Shown here: positions 36,085 through 45,969 of the stretch, piece after piece
Position numbering within the stretch: position 1 is the stretch's first letter
Layout: each line of letters opens with the position of its first letter
Assembly (NCBI RefSeq): GCF_008107685.1
Contig: NZ_VIRF01000078.1
Location: forward strand, 1 to 64,000
Direction of reading: 5' to 3'
From: Novosphingobium sp. BW1
GTDB taxonomy: Bacteria > Pseudomonadota > Alphaproteobacteria > Sphingomonadales > Sphingomonadaceae
DNA length: 64,000 nt
Notes under the pieces: generated by a model
Seen by the model: the letters and a program-made list of their open reading frames with translations, nothing else
What the model was told of the DNA's origin: nothing
Database searches by the model: none
Translations under genes and position numbers: made by a program

Positions 36085-37275
36085 ATGTCGAACAGATTAC
36101 GCGCCAGCGCGAGGAATACAGGGAGCAAGCCCGGCCCGGCGTCCAAAACTCCGGACGACCGGGCGGAGCGCAGGATTTGCGCACGTTTTGTCCGCTCACT
36201 CGACGCGATGCTCGAAAGGCCCGCCTGGCTCCTTTCCGGTACGGGGCTCGCAGGGGGGAACGAGCTCCCCGAAACGGTCTGCGTGGGCCAGTACATCACG
36301 ATCATGTCGAACATCGCGCGCCATGCCCCCGACCCTGCCTATTTCATCGATTTCCTGGAAGCCGGCGTGCCCTACTTTCGGGGCGGGATCGACCTTGCCA
36401 CCCGCTACGCCCCCGATATCCGCAGCGCCTTTGCGATCCTGCCGCGCTTTGCCAACGAACGCCCCGGCATCTTCGAGCACCGCCTTTCGATGGATGCGTG
36501 CACGCTGACGCTCGAACTCGAAGCCCGCGTCACACTTGGCAAAGCCCGCCCGATCCTGACCGGAGCGCCGCTGCTTTTCCTCGCGCGCGTCGCGGCGGCC
36601 AACCTCGGCCACCCCGTCCATGAAGCGCGGATCGAATTGCGCCATCGCGAAGTGCCCTATGCCGACCGGCTGCGCGAGGCCTTTCGCTGCCACGTCGATT
36701 TCGCCGCCCCGCGCGATGCCATCAGCCTGCCCCGCGCCCTGGCCCTTCGCCCCAGCGTGACCCACGACGCAGCAGTCTGGACAGAAGCGCTTGCCCGCTG
36801 CGAGGCGGAGTTGGTCCCCTCGCAGCCCATGGCAGGCTGGGCGGCCCGAACCCGGGGCGCCTGCTGCAATCTGCTGACATCCACCGGCCGCGTTCCCCGC
36901 CTCGAACAGGTGGCCGGTGAACTTGGCGTGTCGGCGCGCACGCTGATCCGCCACCTCAAGGCCGAAGACACGCGCTTTCATGCGCTGGTCGACGCGCTCC
37001 TACAGGAACGCAGCGAGGTACTTCTGCGTAAGAATGGCATGGCCATCCGCAGCGTGGCCGAACAGCTGGGACTGAGCGATGCCTCCGACTTCAACCGCCG
37101 CTTTCGCCGCTGGTTCGGAATAACGCCAAGCCAGTACCGCGCGCGTGCCAACCTTCCCGCCACTGCGCAGTCCTCAGCTGAGGACGCTGTTTCGCGCAGG
37201 CGCGCCACCGCCGCGGCGACATCGGCGGCCGGATCGCAGTCCGCGCCATCCGGATCGAGCAGAGCCTACAGTTGA
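36085..37275 (+). CDS. AraC-family transcriptional regulator
   Basis: A 396-residue protein. The C-terminal AraC DNA-binding domain (about residues 275-360) has both helix-turn-helix units: 'RVPRLEQVAGELGVSARTLI' and 'RSVAEQLGLSDASDFNRRFR', followed by 'WFGITPSQYR'. The N-terminal 250 residues resemble the ligand-binding half of the OruR/ArgR-like AraC group ('ETVCVGQYITIMSNIARHAP'). The ATG at 36085 follows GGGAGGAAGGG. The last 35 residues are low-complexity Ala/Ser. The gene stands alone, and its target is not apparent from the neighbours. Confidence 0.85.
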   Translation: MSNRLRASARNTGSKPGPASKTPDDRAERRICARFVRSLDAMLERPAWLLSGTGLAGGNELPETVCVGQYITIMSNIARHAPDPAYFIDFLEAGVPYFRGGIDLATRYAPDIRSAFAILPRFANERPGIFEHRLSMDACTLTLELEARVTLGKARPILTGAPLLFLARVAAANLGHPVHEARIELRHREVPYADRLREAFRCHVDFAAPRDAISLPRALALRPSVTHDAAVWTEALARCEAELVPSQPMAGWAARTRGACCNLLTSTGRVPRLEQVAGELGVSARTLIRHLKAEDTRFHALVDALLQERSEVLLRKNGMAIRSVAEQLGLSDASDFNRRFRRWFGITPSQYRARANLPATAQSSAEDAVSRRRATAAATSAAGSQSAPSGSSRAYS

Positions 37276-37281
37276 AGCCCG

Positions 37282-37567
37282 CTAGAGAGCGCTGAAAGCT
37301 GGCTCGCGGCGCACACGCGCCTGCCGGGCGCGAATGAAATCGTGGCCGGGGTGCGCGGGCACCATGTCCTCCCGGCTCACAAAGTAGTAGAGGACGTGCT
37401 GTGCCTCCATCTCCAGCGCCTTGGCAAGTTCACGCAGCGATTGCTGGCGGAAACCTTCACGCGCGATGATCGCGATCAGTCCGCCCAGGATCTTCTCGCG
37501 CCGCGCCGGCCCCTTTGCAGACGCGGTCGCGCGCGCAGGGGGCGGTATCGGATGATGTCGTCGTCAT
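37282..37567 (-). pseudogene. Truncated, frameshifted TetR-family regulator
   Basis: The minus strand encodes a TetR DNA-binding domain: 'ARREKILGGLIAIIAREGF' and 'QSLRELAKALEMEAQHVLYY'. The ATG at 37567 opens with 'MTTTSSDTAP', but a one-base shift in a C5 run (plus-strand G run 37538-37542) is needed to join it to the domain. The protein then stops at 37282, some 90 residues in, where a normal TetR of about 190 residues would enter its ligand-binding domain. So the gene lacks its sensor half even if the frameshift were an error. It may be a deletion scar together with the truncated GTPase gene next to it. Confidence 0.65.
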
Positions 37568-37644
37568 CGGCAATATCCTAGCCCGCTTTTGCGCTCCTCG
37601 ACGAATAGAGTTTTGCCCCGCGCCCCAACTACAGGGCTGCGCGG

Positions 37645-38610
37645 CTATGGCGGCGTACGATGGGAACGACGGTGCCCGATGCGGGGAACGCCGGTTCTAT
37701 GACCGGCCTTCGGCTCTACGCCCAGTGCCAGCGCGGTGCCGCCGGCGGTGACAGCGTCCACAGTCGAATCCGGCACCGGCTCGGGCGTGAACATCGCGAA
37801 CGTCTCAGGGTCGAGTGGCTCGTCGAAGGTGAGGCAGGTGGCGCGGATATCGGGGCCGTGGCGGTTCACGTCGTGCGCTTGGTCGTGGTCATGCCCATGG
37901 GAATGCTCGTCATCCGCATAGGCCTCGGCGCGCAGCCAGTCCTGCACATCGCCGCTCTTACCCGCCGGGTCGAAGGCTCCGCCCCCGAAAAGCGCGCTTG
38001 CCGCGACGGCGCCGTGCTGCACAGCCAGGATCGGTGCAGCCGGGTTCAGCGACCGCAGCCACCCGGTCAGGGCTTCGCGCTCGGGCACACCGACGAGGTC
38101 GGTCTTGGTGAGCAGAATGCGGTCGGCGATCGCCGCCTGCTTCACCGCCTCCTCCTGTCTGTTGAGCGTGGCCGCGCCGTTCACCGCATCGACCGTGACG
38201 ATCACGCTGTCGAGCCGGTAGATCGTCTCGAGCGTATGATCGCGCATCAGCGTATGGAGGATCGGGGCGGGATCGGCGAGGCCCGTGGTCTCGATCACCA
38301 CCCTGTCGAACCAGCAGCGCCCTTCGCGCGCAAAACGCCAGGGGGCATCGCGCAAGGTGGCCAGAAGATCGCCGCGGATGGCGCAGCACAGGCACCCGCC
38401 AATCATTTCGACCTTCACTTCCTCGTGCCCTTGCGCGACAAGATCATGGTCGAGCCCGACCTCGCCCAACTCGTTGATGATGACGCGCGCACGCGCCATC
38501 TCGGGGCTCCGTACGAGAGCGTTGAGCGTTGTCGTCTTGCCGCTCCCCAGAAACCCGGTGAGGACCGAGACGGGGATCAGGCCATCGAGACTGGAAAGCA
38601 CCCCGCTCAC
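37645..38610 (-). CDS. COG0523/CobW-family GTPase with truncated C-terminal domain
   Basis: A 321-residue member of the COG0523 metallochaperone GTPases. The P-loop 'GFLGSGKTTTLN' is at about residues 18-29, the metal-binding motif reads 'GGCLCCAIRGD' (CxCC), Walker B-like 'VVIETTGLADP' and guanine motif 'LLTKTDLVG' follow, and a His/Asp linker 'HSHGHDHDQAHD' is present. The C-terminal CobW domain begins ('CLTFDEPLDPETFAMF') but breaks off into unrelated sequence, so most of it is missing. The GTG start at 38610 overlaps the DUF1826 stop by 4 nt. The protein may still bind GTP and metal, but partner recognition could be lost. Confidence 0.8.
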   Translation of the reverse strand: MSGVLSSLDGLIPVSVLTGFLGSGKTTTLNALVRSPEMARARVIINELGEVGLDHDLVAQGHEEVKVEMIGGCLCCAIRGDLLATLRDAPWRFAREGRCWFDRVVIETTGLADPAPILHTLMRDHTLETIYRLDSVIVTVDAVNGAATLNRQEEAVKQAAIADRILLTKTDLVGVPEREALTGWLRSLNPAAPILAVQHGAVAASALFGGGAFDPAGKSGDVQDWLRAEAYADDEHSHGHDHDQAHDVNRHGPDIRATCLTFDEPLDPETFAMFTPEPVPDSTVDAVTAGGTALALGVEPKAGHRTGVPRIGHRRSHRTPP

Positions 38611-39206
38611 CGGATGCCCTCCCCGACGCCCAGCGGATCGAGCACGAGAAGCAGCCGCGTGCCACCCAGAGCCGACAGCGGAACCGAGCGGTGGAGGATC
38701 GCCGGTTCGGGCGCGAGCAGACGCCCCTTGAACAGGCCTACGTCCCCGGCGCGCATCTGGTGGATTTCCTCGGGCTCGCCCTGCGTGATCGCGTCGACCT
38801 CGATCCACTGCGTGCCCGGCCCGGCCAGCGTCGTGATCAAACGCGCGGGCACGTAGTCGGCGTGGAACTTGCGGCAGGCATCGGTGCGGATCACCTCCAG
38901 CCGGACCTTGACCTCAGCACACCCCATAATCGCGGCAAAACGGCGGCACAGATCCGCCATAAGCTGGGACAGCGCCTCTGTCTTCGCACCTTTGGGATAG
39001 CCCGCCTCCGCCAACCCCTCTCCGATCTCCCGCTCCAGATCGGTAAGCGCACAGGGGAAGGACAGGTCCGAAATGCCCGCATGGTCGAGTGCCTCGAGCC
39101 AGTCGAGGCGGCCCGACCGGCCCGCCTGCCAGATCGCAAGATGGACATCGGGTTCGGCGATGCGCGTGAGAACCTCGGGCGCGCTGGCGCAAACGGCCGC
39201 ACTCAT
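38607..39206 (-). CDS. DUF1826-family protein of the zinc-starvation cluster
   Basis: A 199-residue protein of the DUF1826 family, found in bacterial gene clusters with COG0523 GTPases under zinc-regulator control. Conserved-looking parts are '[20 protein letters not shown]', '[16 protein letters not shown]' and '[20 protein letters not shown]'. The His and Cys residues in these segments and the jelly-roll-like strand pattern suggest metal binding or an oxygenase-like fold, but the activity is unknown. The ATG overlaps the upstream GTPase stop, and its own stop overlaps the downstream GTPase start (each 4 nt), so the three genes are one translational unit. Confidence 0.82.
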   Translation of the reverse strand: MSAAVCASAPEVLTRIAEPDVHLAIWQAGRSGRLDWLEALDHAGISDLSFPCALTDLEREIGEGLAEAGYPKGAKTEALSQLMADLCRRFAAIMGCAEVKVRLEVIRTDACRKFHADYVPARLITTLAGPGTQWIEVDAITQGEPEEIHQMRAGDVGLFKGRLLAPEPAILHRSVPLSALGGTRLLLVLDPLGVGEGIR

Positions 39207-40438
39207 GCCATCACTTCCTGCGCAACCGGTACCCAGGCCGGGAAGGGGTCGGGCAGGTCCGCCCAGTCTTCGGGCACGAAGACCGCGCTGTGTATGAGGG
39301 AGGCCTCGAGCGCGCGGCGGATGCGCGCCTCGTCCATGCCGATACCGATAAAGACCAGTTCCTGACGCCGGTCGCCCCAGACAGGGTCCCAGCGCTCCCG
39401 CACGAAATTTTCGAACTTTTCGTCCTCGGGCCAGAGGTGCCGGGGCACGCTGTCCCACCAGCGCCCCATGCGCGCAGTCATCGTCTCGCTTCCCGCCACC
39501 GCCAGTTCGCCCACCCAGTCGGGCCGGGTCGCCAGCCAGAAATGCCCTTTGGCGCGCACCACGTGGTCAAGCCCGTCCGCCGTCAGGAAGCGGTGGAAGC
39601 GCGCCGGATCGAAAGGCTGGCGCGCGCGGTAGACGAAGCTCTCGATGCCGTATTCCTCCGCCTCGGGCCGGTGCTGCTCGTAGCCGTAAAGCTCCTTGGC
39701 CCAGAGCGGATGCTGCGCGGAACGTTCCTCGTCGTAGAGCCCGGTATCGAGTATCGCGCCTGCTTCGATCCGGCCATGGTCGCAGGTCTCGATCCGAGCC
39801 TCGGCGTTGAGGCAGCGCACCAGTTTTCGGACCACGTCCAGATGCAGGGGGCTCACCGAAGATGCCTTGTTGATGATCACGACATCGGCAAACTCGATCT
39901 GCTCAACGAGCAGGCCGACCAGCGAGCGAGTATCCTCCTCACCCGTACTCTCGCCCCTGTCGGCGAGGAAATCCTGGCTCGAATAGTCCGCCAGAAGGTT
40001 CACCGCATCGACCATGGTCACCATGGTGTCGAGCCGGGCAACATCCTCGAGCGCGGAACCCGCCTCGTCGCGAAACGAGAAAGTGCTGGCCACGGGAAGC
40101 GGCTCGGAAATGCCGGTGCTTTCAATCAGGAGATAGTCGAAGCGCCCCTCTTCGGCGAGCCGGCGCACCTCGTGGAGGAGATCGTCGCGTAATGTGCAGC
40201 AGATGCAGCCATTAGTCATCTCGACCAGCGTTTCCTCGCTGCGCGACAGCGCCGCCCCGCCCCCACGCACGAGATCGGCATCAATGTTCACCTCGGACAT
40301 GTCGTTGACGATAACCGCAACGCGGCGTCCCTCACGGTTGGAGAGGACGTGATTCAGTAACGTCGTCTTGCCCGCGCCGAGGAAACCGGAGAGGACGGTG
40401 ACGGACAGGCGCGCGTCGGGCTGGGAAAATGGAGTCAT
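39203..40438 (-). CDS. zigA: ZigA/YciC-type zinc metallochaperone GTPase (COG0523)
   Basis: A 411-residue COG0523 GTPase, full length. P-loop '[20 protein letters not shown]', metal motif '[11 protein letters not shown]' (CxCC), '[14 protein letters not shown]', guanine motif 'VIINKASSV' and a complete CobW C-terminal domain ('[20 protein letters not shown]', '[20 protein letters not shown]') are present. This subgroup supplies zinc to essential enzymes under zinc starvation and is typically Zur-repressed. The ATG at 40438 lies just past the divergent promoter region with a palindrome at 40501-40520. It heads the operon zigA-DUF1826-GTPase. Confidence 0.88.
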   Translation of the reverse strand: MTPFSQPDARLSVTVLSGFLGAGKTTLLNHVLSNREGRRVAVIVNDMSEVNIDADLVRGGGAALSRSEETLVEMTNGCICCTLRDDLLHEVRRLAEEGRFDYLLIESTGISEPLPVASTFSFRDEAGSALEDVARLDTMVTMVDAVNLLADYSSQDFLADRGESTGEEDTRSLVGLLVEQIEFADVVIINKASSVSPLHLDVVRKLVRCLNAEARIETCDHGRIEAGAILDTGLYDEERSAQHPLWAKELYGYEQHRPEAEEYGIESFVYRARQPFDPARFHRFLTADGLDHVVRAKGHFWLATRPDWVGELAVAGSETMTARMGRWWDSVPRHLWPEDEKFENFVRERWDPVWGDRRQELVFIGIGMDEARIRRALEASLIHSAVFVPEDWADLPDPFPAWVPVAQEVMA

Positions 40439-40500
40439 GGCAATCCTGCTTTCGGAATGGGCCTGTGATCGGACTAGGTTCGCACACCGCCTAGCAGGAT

Positions 40501-40520
40501 ATGTTGTATCATTACAATAT
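40501..40520. promoter_or_regulatory. Candidate Zur operator upstream of the zinc cluster
   Basis: ATGTTGTA (40501-40508) and TACAATAT (40513-40520) are an inverted repeat with one mismatch and a 4-bp centre. The half-site resembles the ATGTTATA half of Zur boxes, although the spacing is wider than in the usual consensus. It lies 63 bp before the zigA start, so control by Zur is plausible. Confidence 0.45.
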
Positions 40521-40537
40521 CGATCCACAGCTACGCC

Positions 40538-40568
40538 TTGACCCTGACACGATGTCAGACCCTATTTG
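40538..40568 (+). promoter_or_regulatory. MerR/CueR-type promoter of the copper ATPase gene
   Basis: TTGACC (-35, 40538-40543) and TATTTG (-10, 40563-40568) are separated by 19 bp, the over-long spacing typical of MerR-family promoters. Between them CTGAC (40544-40548) and GTCAG (40554-40558) form a dyad. The regulator encoded at 42,922-43,314 is the obvious ligand. Confidence 0.65.
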
Positions 40569-40594
40569 CGAAGTCGGTCCAAGGAGGGACTGCG

Positions 40595-42925
40595 ATGCAC
40601 GACGAACATCACTGCCATCACCACGCCCCGCACGACGCACATACAGTCACCGATCCGGTCTGCGGCATGACGGTCGATCCGACGACGAGCCCGCACCACG
40701 CAGAGCACGAGGGGCAGGCCTACCACTTCTGCAGCGCGCGCTGCCAAGCCCGCTTCGAAGACGACCCGGCACGCTGGCTGGAGGGCACGGGCGCCGACGC
40801 GCCTGTCCCCGAAGGCGCCATCTGGACCTGCCCGATGCACCCGGACGTGCGGCAGGATCACCCAGGCGCATGCCCCATCTGCGGCATGGCGCTGGAGGCC
40901 GAGATGGTCGATCCCGACGCCGGACCGAGCGAGGAGATGCTCGACATGACGCGCCGCTTCAAGGTGGCGCTGGCGCTTGCCCTCCCGGTTTTCCTGCTGG
41001 AAATGGGCGGCCATGTCGCCCCTACACTTCACCGCCTCGTGCCCATGCACGTCTCGGTGTGGATTCAGCTCGTGCTCTCGACGCCGGTCGTGCTCTGGGC
41101 GGGCTGGCCCTTCTTCACCCGCGCGCTCGCCTCGGTACGCACACGCAATCTCAACATGTTCACGCTGATTGCGCTCGGCACCGGCGTTGCCTGGACCTAT
41201 TCGATCATCGCCACGCTCGCCCCCGGCCTCTTCCCGCCGGCCATGCGCACCGTGGACGGCACCGTGCCGGTCTATTTCGAGGCTGCGGCGGTGATCACCG
41301 TCCTGGTGCTCCTGGGCCAGGTGCTCGAATTACGCGCGCGTGAGCGCACCTCCGACGCGCTCAAGGCGCTGCTTGGCCTCGCCCCGCCCACCGCACGGCG
41401 GCTGACCGAAAGCGGTGAAGAGGACGTCCCGCTTGAGGATCTGGAGATCGGCGATCGCCTGCGTGTGCGTCCGGGCGAGAAGATCCCGGTCGACGGCATG
41501 ATCCTGGAGGGGCGCTCCTCGCTCGACGAATCGATGGTGACAGGCGAAGCCATGCCGGTTACGCGCGAGCCCGGCGATGCAGTGATCGGGGGCACGCTCA
41601 ACTCAAGCGGCGCGCTCGTCATGGAGGCGCAGAAGCTGGGATCCGACACGCTCCTTGCCCGCATCGTCCAGATGGTCGCGCAGGCACAGCGCTCGCGCGC
41701 GCCGATCCAGCGCCTCGCCGATCAGGTCGCAGGCTGGTTCGTGCCGTTGATCCTCGCCGTGGCCGCGCTAGCCTTTGCAGCCTGGATGATCTGGGGGCCC
41801 GAACCGCGCGCCACCCATGCCCTGCTCGCCGCAGTCGCCGTTCTCATTATCGCCTGCCCGTGTGCGCTCGGCCTAGCTACGCCCATGTCGATCATGGTCG
41901 GCATCGGGCGCGGCGCAGAGGAAGGTATCCTGGTCAAGAACGCCGAGGCTCTCGAACGCATGGAAAAGGTCGACACACTGGTCGTCGACAAGACCGGCAC
42001 GCTCACCGAGGGGCGCCCTTCGGTCACGCAAGTCCGCACTTTCGGCGGGTACGGGGAAGATGATGTGCTGCGCCTTGCCGCTGCACTGGAGCAGGCGTCG
42101 GAACACCCGCTCGCCCGGGCCGTCGTTGCCGAAGCCCAGCGCCGCGACCTGGCGCTCGGCGAGCTGTCGCAAGCCGATTTTCCCACCGGCAAGGGCGCGC
42201 AAGGCCGGGTCGACGGGCGCCGCGTTCTCGTCGGCTCGGCCCGTTTCCTGGAGGAAAACAGGATCGCGACCGGTGAGGCCAGCGAGACGCCCGAGGCCCT
42301 CCGCAAGAACGGCGCCACCGCGATCTTCGTCGCGCTTGATGGAAATCTCGGAGGCGTTCTCGCGCTGGCCGACACGGTGAAGGAAAGCACGTCCGACGCC
42401 CTCACCGCGCTACGCACAGAAGGAATACGCGTGGTCATGCTCACCGGAGACAACGCGACGACCGCCTCCGCCATCGCCCGCCGTCTCGGCATCAAGGAGG
42501 TCGAGGCCGAAGTCCTCCCCGACCGCAAGAGCGAAGTGGTCGAACGCCTGCGCGCCGAAGGCCGGGTCGTCGCCATGGCGGGTGACGGGGTCAACGACGC
42601 GCCCGCACTGGCCGCGGCCGACGTCGGCATCGCGATGGGATCGGGCAGCGACGTCGCGATCGAAAGCGCAGGGATCACGCTTCTCACCGGCGACCTCACC
42701 GGCCTTGCCCGGGCCCGTACGCTGAGCGGCAAGGTCATGGCCAACATCCGCCAGAACCTCCTCTTCGCCTTCGGCTACAACGCACTGGGCGTTCCGGTAG
42801 CGGCGGGTGTCCTCTACCCGCATTTCGGCATTTTGCTCTCCCCGGTGATCGCGGCGGCAGCGATGTCGCTCTCCTCGGTCAGCGTGATAGGCAATGCACT
42901 TCGCCTCAAAGCCACGAAGCTGTGA
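40595..42925 (+). CDS. copA: Copper-exporting P1B-type ATPase
   Basis: A 776-residue P1B ATPase. The N-terminus has a His cluster ('[12 protein letters not shown]'), then a YHS-type metal domain ('[10 protein letters not shown]') and a heavy-metal-binding segment ('[20 protein letters not shown]') in place of the usual HMA domain; this is the architecture of the CopA/SilP subgroup. Membrane metal site '[12 protein letters not shown]', phosphorylation site 'DKTGTLTEG', HP-type hinge 'SEHPLARA' and '[10 protein letters not shown]' are all intact. It pumps Cu(I) (possibly Ag(I)) out of the cytosol. The ATG at 40595 follows AAGGAGG. Expression should be induced by copper through the next gene's product. 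Confidence 0.92.
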   Translation: MHDEHHCHHHAPHDAHTVTDPVCGMTVDPTTSPHHAEHEGQAYHFCSARCQARFEDDPARWLEGTGADAPVPEGAIWTCPMHPDVRQDHPGACPICGMALEAEMVDPDAGPSEEMLDMTRRFKVALALALPVFLLEMGGHVAPTLHRLVPMHVSVWIQLVLSTPVVLWAGWPFFTRALASVRTRNLNMFTLIALGTGVAWTYSIIATLAPGLFPPAMRTVDGTVPVYFEAAAVITVLVLLGQVLELRARERTSDALKALLGLAPPTARRLTESGEEDVPLEDLEIGDRLRVRPGEKIPVDGMILEGRSSLDESMVTGEAMPVTREPGDAVIGGTLNSSGALVMEAQKLGSDTLLARIVQMVAQAQRSRAPIQRLADQVAGWFVPLILAVAALAFAAWMIWGPEPRATHALLAAVAVLIIACPCALGLATPMSIMVGIGRGAEEGILVKNAEALERMEKVDTLVVDKTGTLTEGRPSVTQVRTFGGYGEDDVLRLAAALEQASEHPLARAVVAEAQRRDLALGELSQADFPTGKGAQGRVDGRRVLVGSARFLEENRIATGEASETPEALRKNGATAIFVALDGNLGGVLALADTVKESTSDALTALRTEGIRVVMLTGDNATTASAIARRLGIKEVEAEVLPDRKSEVVERLRAEGRVVAMAGDGVNDAPALAAADVGIAMGSGSDVAIESAGITLLTGDLTGLARARTLSGKVMANIRQNLLFAFGYNALGVPVAAGVLYPHFGILLSPVIAAAAMSLSSVSVIGNALRLKATKL

Positions 42926-43314
42926 ACATCGGGGAAGCCTCTGCGCGCACGGGCGTCTCGCAGCGCATGATCCGTCACTACGAGAAGATCGGCCTGATCC
43001 CGGCGCCCGCGCGCCGGGACAGCGGTTACCGCGATTACGCCCACGCCGACATCGCGCGGCTGCGTTTCATTGCCAACGCGCGCGACCTGGGCTTTACCAT
43101 CGAGGAAATCGGCGAGCTGCTGGCGCTGTGGGGGAACGACCACCGTACCAGCGCCGAGGTTAAGGCGCTCGCGCTCGCCAAGGCGGAGGAACTGCGCCGC
43201 AAGGCCAAGGCGCTGTCGAACATGCGCGAGAGCCTGCTCCACCTGGCGCAAAGCTGCGCGGGTGATGCGCGGCCCGACTGCCCGATCATCGCGCGCATGG
43301 CGGGCGAGGTTTGA
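42922..43314 (+). CDS. cueR: CueR-type MerR regulator
   Basis: A 130-residue MerR-family activator. The helix-turn-helix '[20 protein letters not shown]' is at the N-terminus, a coiled-coil dimerisation helix follows, and the C-terminal metal loop has two Cys spaced C-x7-C ('CAGDARPDC'), the pattern of Cu(I)/Ag(I) sensors CueR and HmrR. The start is a GTG at 42922 that overlaps the ATPase stop by 4 nt, so regulator and pump are made together. It should activate the 19-bp-spacer promoter at 40,538. Confidence 0.9.
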   Translation: MNIGEASARTGVSQRMIRHYEKIGLIPAPARRDSGYRDYAHADIARLRFIANARDLGFTIEEIGELLALWGNDHRTSAEVKALALAKAEELRRKAKALSNMRESLLHLAQSCAGDARPDCPIIARMAGEV

Positions 43315-43664
43315 GGCGTAGACCGGGCGCACCGGAACGCGCCAAGAAAGGAAAACGCTTTCATGGGTTCATCACCCCTCGCCCCCAAAACTCGCAAAGC
43401 TCGGCTTTCTTAGCCCGCGTTGCCCGCATGAGGTGACGTAGACATTTGGAGAGCCCGAGGGCGATGGCCCTCGGAACCACTTTTCCTGCAGATCTTTTCC
43501 GCCGGCACGCGATCAAAGCCGCTGTGTCCGCAAACTTTGCCCCCTCGCGCACCCTCTCCCGTCAAGAGCATCCCGCCACCGGATCAGGCCGCTACGGCCA
43601 CCATCTTGATCCACCGTTGGACGGGACATCCCCCGCCTTGCGTCTTTCTAAACTTCGCCAATTC
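43315..43664. other. Intergenic region after cueR
   Basis: About 350 bp with no credible gene. It holds one palindromic element (43,455-43,474, listed separately). A 63-codon minus-strand frame spans 43,361-43,552, but it has no recognisable domain and no good ribosome-binding site. Confidence 0.45.
43455..43474. repeat. Short palindromic repeat, copy 1
   Basis: CCGAGGGC (43455-43462) and GCCCTCGG (43467-43474) form a perfect 8-bp stem around GATG, followed by AACC. A near-identical element lies at 54,017-54,036. It could act as a terminator for cueR, but the recurrence points to a dispersed palindromic repeat. Confidence 0.6.
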
Positions 43665-43693
43665 TTGCTATTGCGAATAATTTGCATTATAAG
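43665..43693 (+). promoter_or_regulatory. Fur-type operator within the siderophore operon promoter
   Basis: TTGCTA (-35, 43665-43670) and TATAAG (-10, 43688-43693) are 17 bp apart. The spacer and -10 edge hold TGCGAATAATTTGCA (43672-43686), which reads the same on both strands at 12 of 15 positions and resembles alphaproteobacterial Fur boxes. Iron-bound Fur here would block transcription of the receptor gene. Confidence 0.65.
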
Positions 43694-43728
43694 GATTTGC
43701 AGCAGGTCAGAGAGAATGAGGGGACATC

Positions 43729-45969
43729 GTGAGAAAGTACGCAATTGGCGGGCTGATGCTCAGCGCCGGATGGAGCAGCTTGTGCGCCGCACAAGGAGTG
43801 CCCGCCCCCGAAGATGCGGGTAAGCGCATCATCGTCACCGCGACGGGCCTTTCCAGCGCGACATCGACGACCAAGACCGACACGCCTATCATCGAGGCGC
43901 CCCAGAGCGTCTCGATCGTCGCGCGCGAGGAAATGGACTTGCGCGGGGCGACGACGATCGCTGATGCCCTGTCCTACACCGCCGGTGTCCAGGCCGAGCC
44001 GATGGGTATCGACAGCCGCACCGACGAGGTCTCGGTGCGCGGCTTCAGCGCGGGCGGCTATTCCTCGAACAACAACTTCGTCGACGGCCTGCGCCTGCCC
44101 ACTGGCGGCCAGTTCACCCGCTTCGGTTTCGACACTTTCGGCCTTCAGCAGATCGAGGTCTTGAAGGGCCCCTCGGGCGTGCTCTACGGCCAGTCGGCGC
44201 CGGGCGGCATCGTCAATATCGTCACCAAGCGTCCCACCTCCAGCTTTCAGGGTGAAGTGCTGCTCCAGGCCCAGGGCTACACGGAACTTGGCAATTGGTC
44301 TGGCCGCATCGGCGCGGACTTTGGCGGCCCACTAAACACGGATGGGCAGATCTCCGCCCGCCTCGTCGGCCTCGCCCAACACGGCGGTAGCCAGGTCAAC
44401 GATGTCGAGAACAGCCGCTACTACGTCTCGCCCAGCGTCACCTGGGAGCCCACATCGGCCACCAGCTGGACCCTCCTGGGGCAGTACCAGCACGACGATG
44501 GCGGCGCGACCTACCAGTTCCTGCCCGCGCTCGGCACCTACGAGCCCAGCAACGGCGGCTATATCGCCAACGACGCCAACATCGGCGAGCCTTCGTGGAA
44601 CAATTTCACGCGCAACCAGTATCTGGCCGCCTCGTTCTTCCGCCACGAGATCACGGACAACCTCACCTTCCGCAACAACCTGCGCTACACCCACATCACC
44701 TCGGCCTACCGGGTGACCGTGCTTTCGGGAGGGACCGTCACCGACTGCAGCGCCGTCCCGCAGTACGGACCGGCCTGCATTGACGGGCAGACCATCGGGC
44801 GCCGCGCGATCGCTTCGGCCGGGGCGAGCGACGGCTTTGCGATCGACAACCAATTGGAATGGCGCGTGCGCACAGGCCCTTTTGCCCATACCCTGCTCGC
44901 CGGGCTCGACTACTTCCACACCGACTGGACGCACGACCGCGACCTCGTCAACCTGCCGGGACTACCGCGTGGCCAGGTCGATCCGCTCTACGACATCTTC
45001 GATCCCCAACCGCGCGGCAGCCAGCACTACACCGCGAGCATGACACCGCAAGTCTACGGCGCAGCGACCAGCGAGCAAACCGGCCTCTATGCGCAGGACG
45101 AGATCGAATGGGGGCGCCTTCGCATCAACATCGGCGGACGCCATGACTGGACCAGCGACCATACCCGAAACCGCCTCACCGACACTGAAAACGACTACGA
45201 CGCCAGCAAGTTCACCTGGCGCGCAGGCGCGGTCTACCTCTTCGACAACGGCCTCGCGCCCTACTTCAGCTACTCGCAGAGCTTCATCCCACAGCTCGTG
45301 CCGCTCGAAAGCGTGCTCGACCAGAAGCCCTTCCGCCCCACCACCGGCGAGCAGTTCGAGGCGGGCCTGCGGTATCAGGCAGGCAAGGGCGTCTACCTCA
45401 CCGCCGGGGTCTTCGAGATCACCCAGCAGAACGTCCAGACGAGCGATCCCGACGGTACCATCTGCGGCAACGGCAATGTCTGCCTCGTCCAGGCAGGTGA
45501 GGCCCGCATTCGCGGCGCGGAACTGGAGGGGCGTGCCTCGCTCGGTTCGGGCACGACTGTCATCGCGTCCGCCACCCACCTCGATTCCGACGTGACGCAG
45601 GACACCCACGACGACCTCGTCGGCAAGAGCCTGCCTCAGGTGCCCTCCTACATGGCCTCGCTCTTCGTCAACCAGCGCATCGTTAACGGCTCGCTGGCCG
45701 GGCTCGGCTTTGGAGGGGGCGTGCGCTATACCGGCAAGAGCTGGGGCGATGCGATGAACGCCGATTTCCGCATCCAGGACTACACCCTGTTCGACCTCAT
45801 GCTGCGCTACGATCTGGGTGAGGCGAACGTGGCGCTGGAGGGCATCGGCCTCTCGCTCAACGCGCGCAACGTGGCGGACAAGCGCTACGTCGTCACCTGC
45901 ACTACCGCGGCCTCGTGCTACTACGGACAGGGCCGCGTGGTGACCGCGCGGGTGCAGTTCACATGGTGA
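43729..45969 (+). CDS. TonB-dependent siderophore receptor
   Basis: A 746-residue receptor of the ferrichrome/FoxA-like group. A signal peptide ends near 'SSLCAAQG' (about residue 22). The plug follows ('TDTPIIEAPQSVSIVARE', 'TDEVSVRGFSAGGYSSNN', 'QQIEVLKGPSGVLYGQSAPG') and the barrel ends in the terminal Trp of 'RVQFTW'. The start is a GTG at 43729 behind GAGGGG. It is the first gene of a five-gene operon with every junction overlapping, under the Fur-type promoter at 43,665. It should import a ferric siderophore, possibly a hydroxamate; the ligand cannot be fixed from sequence. Confidence 0.9.
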   Translation: MRKYAIGGLMLSAGWSSLCAAQGVPAPEDAGKRIIVTATGLSSATSTTKTDTPIIEAPQSVSIVAREEMDLRGATTIADALSYTAGVQAEPMGIDSRTDEVSVRGFSAGGYSSNNNFVDGLRLPTGGQFTRFGFDTFGLQQIEVLKGPSGVLYGQSAPGGIVNIVTKRPTSSFQGEVLLQAQGYTELGNWSGRIGADFGGPLNTDGQISARLVGLAQHGGSQVNDVENSRYYVSPSVTWEPTSATSWTLLGQYQHDDGGATYQFLPALGTYEPSNGGYIANDANIGEPSWNNFTRNQYLAASFFRHEITDNLTFRNNLRYTHITSAYRVTVLSGGTVTDCSAVPQYGPACIDGQTIGRRAIASAGASDGFAIDNQLEWRVRTGPFAHTLLAGLDYFHTDWTHDRDLVNLPGLPRGQVDPLYDIFDPQPRGSQHYTASMTPQVYGAATSEQTGLYAQDEIEWGRLRINIGGRHDWTSDHTRNRLTDTENDYDASKFTWRAGAVYLFDNGLAPYFSYSQSFIPQLVPLESVLDQKPFRPTTGEQFEAGLRYQAGKGVYLTAGVFEITQQNVQTSDPDGTICGNGNVCLVQAGEARIRGAELEGRASLGSGTTVIASATHLDSDVTQDTHDDLVGKSLPQVPSYMASLFVNQRIVNGSLAGLGFGGGVRYTGKSWGDAMNADFRIQDYTLFDLMLRYDLGEANVALEGIGLSLNARNVADKRYVVTCTTAASCYYGQGRVVTARVQFTW

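Noticed and set aside
43361-43552. 63-codon minus-strand frame in the cueR to receptor gap
   Set aside because: It has no ribosome-binding site or recognisable domain and spans the palindromic repeat, so it is unlikely to be a gene.
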